Assembly: GCA_945883495.1 (NCBI GenBank)
Contig: CAMCXS010000048.1
Span: 1 to 44,334 of the forward strand
From: Akkermansia muciniphila
GTDB taxonomy: Bacteria > Verrucomicrobiota > Verrucomicrobiia > Verrucomicrobiales > DEV007
Direction of reading: 5' to 3'
DNA: 44,334 nucleotides
Of this stretch, positions 39,431 through 44,334 are shown piece by piece; position 1 is the first letter of the stretch; every line of letters starts with the position of its first letter. A model generated the notes under the pieces. The model had not been told where the DNA came from, ran no database searches, and worked only from the letters and a program-made list of their open reading frames with translations. The position numbers and the translations under genes were made by a program.

Positions 39431-42400
39431 ATGAACCGCCATCTCTCCATCGGGATCGCTCTCCTCCTCGCCTCCGCCTTCTCGTCCCTGGCCGTGGATC
39501 GCATCGCCGCTCCGCTCAACGGGGATTGGCGCTTTCTGAAGAGTGATCCGGGGCTGGCGGCGAGCGCGTCGGCGTTCGATGACAGCGCGTGGGAAACGGT
39601 GCAACTTCCCCATGCCTGGAATGCCATCGATGGCCAGGACGGCGGTGGAGATTATTACCGGGGACCAGCTTGGTATCGCTTGCCCTTTGACGTGGAGTCG
39701 GGTTGGTCAGGACGGCGGCTCGTCCTCAAGTTCCACTCCGCCCAGATCGTCGCGGATGTCTACGTGAACGGCACGTGGATCGGCCAGCACCGCGGGGGCT
39801 ATGTGGCCTTTACCTTTGATATCACTCAGGCGGTGAACTTTGGCGCCACCAACGTCCTTGCCGTCCGCGTGGACAACTCCTACGTCACCGATGTCGGGCC
39901 GGAAAGTGGTGACTTCACCATCGGTGGCGGCCTGACGCGTGAGGTGGATCTTCTGGTGCTCGATCCCGTGCACATCTCTCCACTCGATTATGGCTCGCCG
40001 GGTGTCTACCTGACGCCCCGGAACGTCACCGCCGCCTCCGCTGATCTGGACGTGAAGGTGATCGGCCGGAACACGGATGCGGTCGTCCGCCAGGTCACCT
40101 TGGAAACGGCGATCCTTGATGCGGAGGGCGGGACGGTGCAGACGCTCTCTTCGAATCATGCCCTGCCGGCGGACGCCTCGACCACGCTCACGCAGCAGAC
40201 GGTCGTCCCCAACCCGCACCTCTGGAACGGCCTCGCGGATCCGTATCTCTACCGGGCCAGAATTCGTTTGCTCGACGGCGGGAATCTGCTCGACGAAGTG
40301 GTGCAACCGCTCGGGTTCCGCTCGTTCTCGATCGATGCCAACGCCGGATTTTTCCTCAACGGCAGCTACCTCGATCTGCATGGCACGAACCTGCACGAGG
40401 AACGCAAAGACAAGGGGAATGCGCTCTCTCGCGCGGACCAGGAAGAGGACATCGCGATTTCCCTGGACCTGGGCTGCACCATTGTCCGGCTGGCTCACTA
40501 CCAGCATTCCGATTTCAAGTATTCGCTCTGCGATCAAGAGGGGCTCGTGGTCTGGGCGGAGGTGGCGCAGGTCAACCGGATTTACGATACGGCGGCTTAC
40601 ACGGCGAACGCCCGGCAGCAGTTGATCGAGCTCATCCGCCAGAACTACAACCATCCCTCGATCTGTTTCTGGAGCGTTTCCAACGAGATCACGAACACAA
40701 CGGGCCCCAATCCCACCACGCTGATGCGCAATCTCGCCGCCCTCGTCGATACCGAGGACCCGACCCGGCTCTCGACCTGCGCCCAGGTGAGCACATCCTC
40801 CACCCGGGGACGGACCTACAACCTCGACTGCTACGCCATGAACACCTATCACGGTTGGTATGGGGGCCAGGCCACGGACTTTGAGGGGGCATTGAGAAGC
40901 TATCACGCGACCTACCCGGCGGACCGGATCGGAATCAGCGAATACGGCGCTGGCGCAAGCATCCATCAGCATGAGTACAATCCCGCCATCCCCGCCCCCG
41001 GCGGCCCCTGGCACCCTGAGGAATACCAGAATCTCTTCCACGAGGCGCATTGGCTCGCGATGCGCAACATGCCCTTTTTGTGGTGCAAGCTGATCTGGAA
41101 CGGGTTCGATTTCGCCTCCGACGGCCGCAACGAAGGGGACGCCCCGGGCATCAACGACAAGGGCATCGTCACCCACGACCGGACGATCTTCAAGGACACC
41201 TACTATTGGTACCGGTCGCACTGGAATCCGGAGCCGATGGTCTATCTCACCAGTCGCCGGTTTGATCCCGCACCGAATGGAACGATTCCCGTGAAAGTGT
41301 ATTCGAACGCCACGGCGGTCCGGCTGAAGGTCAATGGCGCGTTGGTCAGCGAGGTGTCTTCCACGGAAAACCGGTTCGTCTGGCCAACCGTGGCGCTGCA
41401 GGACGGCGAAAACGTGCTGACGGCCGAGGCCACCTTCCCTTCGGGCACGGTGACGGATAGCATCACCTTCACCTGGACCTCGCCTCCTCCGAGTCTGCCC
41501 TATCTCCGGGTGAATTTTGGTACCGCCGCCACCACTGCCGTACCTGGATTTCTATCGGACACGGGGCTTCCGTTTGCCGCCCGGGGAAATGGCCAGTCCT
41601 ACGGTTGGAACCGGAACCTCACGGGTTCCCATCGCCTCCGGGCCGTCGATTCACGGCCGGAATACGACTCCCTCGCCCAGCTCCAACAAGGGGGCTCCAA
41701 TGATTCGTGGTCGATCGCGCTGCCCAATGGCACTTACTCTGTGATCGCGGTGGCCGGAGACCCGAGCTTTTTCGACAGCACCTACCATCTGCTCGGCGAA
41801 GGGCAGGATCTGGTGCAAGGACCCCCGGGAGACCTGGCCCGTTGGGTGGACGGCCGGGCCGTGGTCGAGGTCACCGATGGCAGGCTCGACATCACCAACG
41901 GAGCACAGGGGGTGAACAACAAACTCTGCTTTTTGGAGATCCGCCGCGTCATCGGGAATGCGGGGCTTCTGGCTTACGAAGGGTTCGCCGGTGTGGGCAG
42001 TACCAGCCGCACCAGCATTAACGGCTACACTCCAGATCCCACCACCGTCGGCATCAGCGGAACTTGGGCCCTGGCGGGTGGAAACAACGAAGATCTCATC
42101 AGCCGCGCCACCCCGGATTTCCGCGGGATCGCGAATGGCCACTCGCCCAGCTATTCAGGCAGTCGCCAGCACTGGTGGGAGCAGCGGGACGCCTGGGGAG
42201 TGAACCGGGCTTCCGTCGCGATGCGGGCTCCCATCGATCTCTCCGCGGATGGAGTCTGGTATATGAGCTTCTTTGCCGAATCCGGGAACAACAACTATTT
42301 AGCCCAGCTGGGGCTCCGCAACGCAAGCCAGGAACTCATGTGGGGCAATGGTTATGGGCCGGGTACCAACGGAGGGCTCACCGCCTACCGGGGAGCGCTC

Positions 42401-43798
42401 GGGACGAGCGTGCAGACCAATGGCAACAACACGACCGTCACCCACACCCTCTACAAAACGCTCTTCTACGTTGCCCGCCTCACGAAATCCGCCTCGGGCA
42501 GCACCGACACCCTCCGAGTTGACATCAAGACCTATAATCTAGACGACCTCAACGGAGTCATCGACCGCGCGGCTCCCGCCACCTGGAACCGTACCGTCAC
42601 TCTGACGGGCGTGACGGGCTCCTTCACCCATCTCCAAGCCAAAATCGATGGCGGCGGTGGCAACTATCCGGGGATGGACGAATTCCGGCTCGGCCAAACT
42701 TGGAGCGCCGTCACCGATCTGCCGCCCTCCATTGCCCCGGTTGGGAGCTTGGCCTCTGGCGGGTCGGCTTATGGCACCGCCTCCACCGCCCAGAGTTTCA
42801 CCGTAAGCGGGACGGGCCTGACCGGGAACCTCACCGTGACCGCCCCCGCCGGGTTCGAAACGTCCCTCACCGCAGGCAGCGGCTATGCGGCCACCACCAT
42901 CATTCCAGTCGATGGAACGGGCACTCTGGCCAACACCACGATTTACATCCGTCTCGCTGCGGGGAACCTCCCCGGAAATTACGGCGGGGAGCTGACCATT
43001 TCCGGTGGCGATGCGGTCTCCCAGGCCATCGTCGTCCCCGCAAGTACAGTTTCCCCAAAGCAATTGACCGTGAGCGGCGCCGCCGTCGGCCCCAAAACCT
43101 ACGATGGCACCACGGCGGCCACGATCACTGGCACCCTGAATGGAGTCATCGACGGGGATCTGGTGCAGTTCACCGGCCAGGGAACCTTCGCCACCCCCAA
43201 TGCGGGCACCGGGATTTCCGTGACCGGCGGGATTCTCCTCACCGGGGACGACGCCCACAAATACACCATCGCGCAACCAACCGGGCTGACTGGCGATATC
43301 CTGAAGGCGGATCAGTCCATCACGTTTGACGCGCTGCCGAGCCGCTCGGAGGCCGAGGTCTTCACCGTGGCCGCCACCAGCAGCGCGGGACTCCCGGTAA
43401 GCTTTGCCAGTGCGGATGGGAACGCATCCGTGGCGGGAGCGACCGTCACCATTAGAGGGCCCGCCGGCGCCGTCGGCACGATCCGCGCCAGCCAGTCTGG
43501 AGACGGCAATTACCACCCCGCTCCGGCCGTGGAGCGAAGCTTCTCGATTGTGGCTCGCGACCCCGCCACGGAGATTCGCGTGCTGACGATGGCGCTGTTA
43601 CCGGGGACCGTTTCCGGTCAGCAGGCACGGATTGACTTCCTGTCCGATGGCCGGGTGGATATCTATGCCAGCGAGGATCTCTCCACCTGGGGAGCCCCAA
43701 TCGCCACCGGAGTCAGCTACTCTCCGTATCTGGATGACAACCTGCCGAGCGTTCCCAAGTTCTATGTGCTGGTTCCGGCGGGCCAGTCGTATCCGTAA
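39431..43798 (+). CDS. Secreted GH2 glycosidase (beta-galactosidase-like) with C-terminal YDG/MBG-type tail
   Basis: A 1455-residue protein with a signal peptide (MNRHLSIGIALLLASAFSSLA). The GH2 sugar-binding domain (LNGDWRFLKSD, HAWNAIDGQDGG, YRGPAWYR) and Ig-like domain precede a TIM barrel with acid/base Glu419 (WSVSNEI) and nucleophile Glu504 (ISEYGAG). Then come a DUF4982-like beta-sandwich, a malectin-like domain (~690-850: YLRVNFGTA), a beta-sandwich (~855-1100), an Ig-like domain, and a YDG-type repeat (KTYDGTTAATITGTLNG, DGDLVQFTGQGTFA). The last ~60 residues read like the verrucomicrobial SEDLSTWGAP...YSPYLDD tail. Whether the substrate is a beta-galactoside, glucuronide or mannoside is not settled by sequence; the nearby exo-galactanase-like GH43 favours galactose. 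It is divergent from the GH43-GH31 gene and probably co-regulated. Confidence 0.9.
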   Translation: MNRHLSIGIALLLASAFSSLAVDRIAAPLNGDWRFLKSDPGLAASASAFDDSAWETVQLPHAWNAIDGQDGGGDYYRGPAWYRLPFDVESGWSGRRLVLKFHSAQIVADVYVNGTWIGQHRGGYVAFTFDITQAVNFGATNVLAVRVDNSYVTDVGPESGDFTIGGGLTREVDLLVLDPVHISPLDYGSPGVYLTPRNVTAASADLDVKVIGRNTDAVVRQVTLETAILDAEGGTVQTLSSNHALPADASTTLTQQTVVPNPHLWNGLADPYLYRARIRLLDGGNLLDEVVQPLGFRSFSIDANAGFFLNGSYLDLHGTNLHEERKDKGNALSRADQEEDIAISLDLGCTIVRLAHYQHSDFKYSLCDQEGLVVWAEVAQVNRIYDTAAYTANARQQLIELIRQNYNHPSICFWSVSNEITNTTGPNPTTLMRNLAALVDTEDPTRLSTCAQVSTSSTRGRTYNLDCYAMNTYHGWYGGQATDFEGALRSYHATYPADRIGISEYGAGASIHQHEYNPAIPAPGGPWHPEEYQNLFHEAHWLAMRNMPFLWCKLIWNGFDFASDGRNEGDAPGINDKGIVTHDRTIFKDTYYWYRSHWNPEPMVYLTSRRFDPAPNGTIPVKVYSNATAVRLKVNGALVSEVSSTENRFVWPTVALQDGENVLTAEATFPSGTVTDSITFTWTSPPPSLPYLRVNFGTAATTAVPGFLSDTGLPFAARGNGQSYGWNRNLTGSHRLRAVDSRPEYDSLAQLQQGGSNDSWSIALPNGTYSVIAVAGDPSFFDSTYHLLGEGQDLVQGPPGDLARWVDGRAVVEVTDGRLDITNGAQGVNNKLCFLEIRRVIGNAGLLAYEGFAGVGSTSRTSINGYTPDPTTVGISGTWALAGGNNEDLISRATPDFRGIANGHSPSYSGSRQHWWEQRDAWGVNRASVAMRAPIDLSADGVWYMSFFAESGNNNYLAQLGLRNASQELMWGNGYGPGTNGGLTAYRGALGTSVQTNGNNTTVTHTLYKTLFYVARLTKSASGSTDTLRVDIKTYNLDDLNGVIDRAAPATWNRTVTLTGVTGSFTHLQAKIDGGGGNYPGMDEFRLGQTWSAVTDLPPSIAPVGSLASGGSAYGTASTAQSFTVSGTGLTGNLTVTAPAGFETSLTAGSGYAATTIIPVDGTGTLANTTIYIRLAAGNLPGNYGGELTISGGDAVSQAIVVPASTVSPKQLTVSGAAVGPKTYDGTTAATITGTLNGVIDGDLVQFTGQGTFATPNAGTGISVTGGILLTGDDAHKYTIAQPTGLTGDILKADQSITFDALPSRSEAEVFTVAATSSAGLPVSFASADGNASVAGATVTIRGPAGAVGTIRASQSGDGNYHPAPAVERSFSIVARDPATEIRVLTMALLPGTVSGQQARIDFLSDGRVDIYASEDLSTWGAPIATGVSYSPYLDDNLPSVPKFYVLVPAGQSYP

Positions 43799-43836
43799 CG
43801 GCTCAGGTGAGGGTGCTCCAGACTGAGAAAACATCG

Positions 43837-44067
43837 GTTCGGAAAGCGACCCGGCGTATTCGGAGCCGTGCCCGGTCAATTCGGAAGACTTCCCGCCCGA
43901 TTCGGATCCCCTTCCGGCCGACCCGGAAGACTTCCCGCCCGATTCGGAACCGTTCCGAGCCAATCCGGAACACGTCCCGGGCGATTCGGAACTCCGCCCG
44001 GCTGATCCAGAAGACGTCCCGCCCACCAAATGGATCTGCCCGGCCGATCCGGACGGTGGCCCGGTCA
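43837..44067. repeat. Degenerate 21-bp tandem array (11 units) behind the GH2 stop codon
   Basis: Eleven consecutive 21-bp units keep exact register over 231 bp: consensus ATTCGGAA-nnn-TTCCCGCCCG, with ATCCGGA and GTTCGGA variants. A weaker unit may lie at 43816. Sequence differs completely from the array at 24206-24643, but the period is the same and both begin just after the stop codon of a plus-strand gene. Frames stay open on both strands with heptad-like reading (for example RKTSRPI), but nothing supports translation. Confidence 0.85.
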
Positions 44068-44334
44068 ATCCGCTCACGACGCGGAGGATTTTGGGGGAGC
44101 AGGCGCTTTGCCAACCTTTGCGTCTTGGCGTGAGGCCCAAACAACCGTGCTCCACCGTTGGGTGCAGGCTCGGTACGCACGAAGAGCCCGAAGAAGGTCG
44201 GCGTTCGCGCAAAGAGGATCGGCGATCGTGCAAACAAACGCCGCGTCATGGACGCCAAATCGGGGCGCCCTCGTCCCGAATGCCCGTCGCCAAACCGGAC
44301 GCCGCAAACGGTAACACCTCCGCCTGACGCAAAA
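44068..44334. other. Gene-free tail with possible further 21-bp periodicity
   Basis: No convincing gene is seen. From about 44175 to 44321 the sequence can be cut in 21-bp steps; the steps 44196-44216 and 44217-44237 agree at 16 of 21 positions (shared core TCGGCG-n-TCG-n-GCAAA), while the others are weak. It is possibly a further decayed array or the edge of a larger repeat zone continuing beyond the window. Confidence 0.4.

Noticed and set aside
43803-44258. 151- and 211-residue minus-strand frames at the window end
   Set aside because: They run through the degenerate 21-bp array and into the GH2 gene; the open frames are explained by the period of seven codons.

Overview
The window reads as chromosomal DNA of a GC-rich bacterium, most likely a Verrucomicrobiota (or another member of the Planctomycetes-Verrucomicrobia group). 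The clues are very large secreted glycoside hydrolases with C-terminal aspartate-rich DxDxDG calcium-binding-like segments, a PQQ-type propeller beside ThuA and enolase-superfamily genes, an ECF sigma factor coupled to a Ser/Thr kinase, FGE-sulfatase-domain fusions, and mostly absent Shine-Dalgarno sequences. This placement is an inference from gene content; no rRNA gene is present.

Layout. (1) 1-5505, minus strand: the start of a Gln-rich secreted protein, then a likely operon in the order fumC, ThuA-domain protein, enolase-superfamily enzyme, PQQ-like propeller protein. (2) 5690-11535, minus: a compact peptide-natural-product locus, one C-A-T-TE non-ribosomal peptide synthetase translationally coupled to a SyrD/PvdE-type cyclic-peptide exporter, visibly poorer in GC than its flanks. 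(3) 11752-18170, plus: housekeeping and regulatory genes carA, FHA protein, purA, uppS, a sigma-54-type response regulator whose phospho-acceptor Asp is Glu, an HNH protein and tRNA-Arg(TCT). (4) 18260-24187: a signalling block. A membrane Ser/Thr kinase with SdpI-like and degenerate signal-peptidase-like domains overlaps an ECF sigma factor and is followed by a small exported protein; divergently, a TIR-transmembrane-FGE-FGE protein is encoded. (5) 24188-27170: a repeat-rich stretch, with a 21-bp tandem array directly behind the TIR-FGE stop codon and several palindromic dispersed repeats. Two near-identical 79-bp copies of one repeat flank a two-gene RloA/RloB (AbiL-like) defence-type cassette. 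(6) 27315-43798: a polysaccharide-degradation locus, with a GH43-GH31 fusion and a giant multidomain secreted protein on minus, divergent from a secreted GH2 glycosidase on plus. An 18-bp perfect palindrome in the divergent promoter region is a candidate shared operator. (7) 43799-44334: a second, degenerate 21-bp-period array directly behind the GH2 stop codon, plus a possible third.

Working together: the GH43 (exo-beta-1,3-galactanase-like motif), GH31 and GH2 enzymes plausibly attack a branched, galactose-containing polysaccharide outside the cytoplasm. The kinase and sigma factor form a probable signal-to-transcription pair. The strongest candidates for something undescribed are the TIR-TM-FGE-FGE protein (with the usual TIR catalytic Glu replaced by Gln), the kinase fused to SdpI-like and S26-like domains, and the 21-bp arrays sitting directly behind the stop codons of two unrelated genes.
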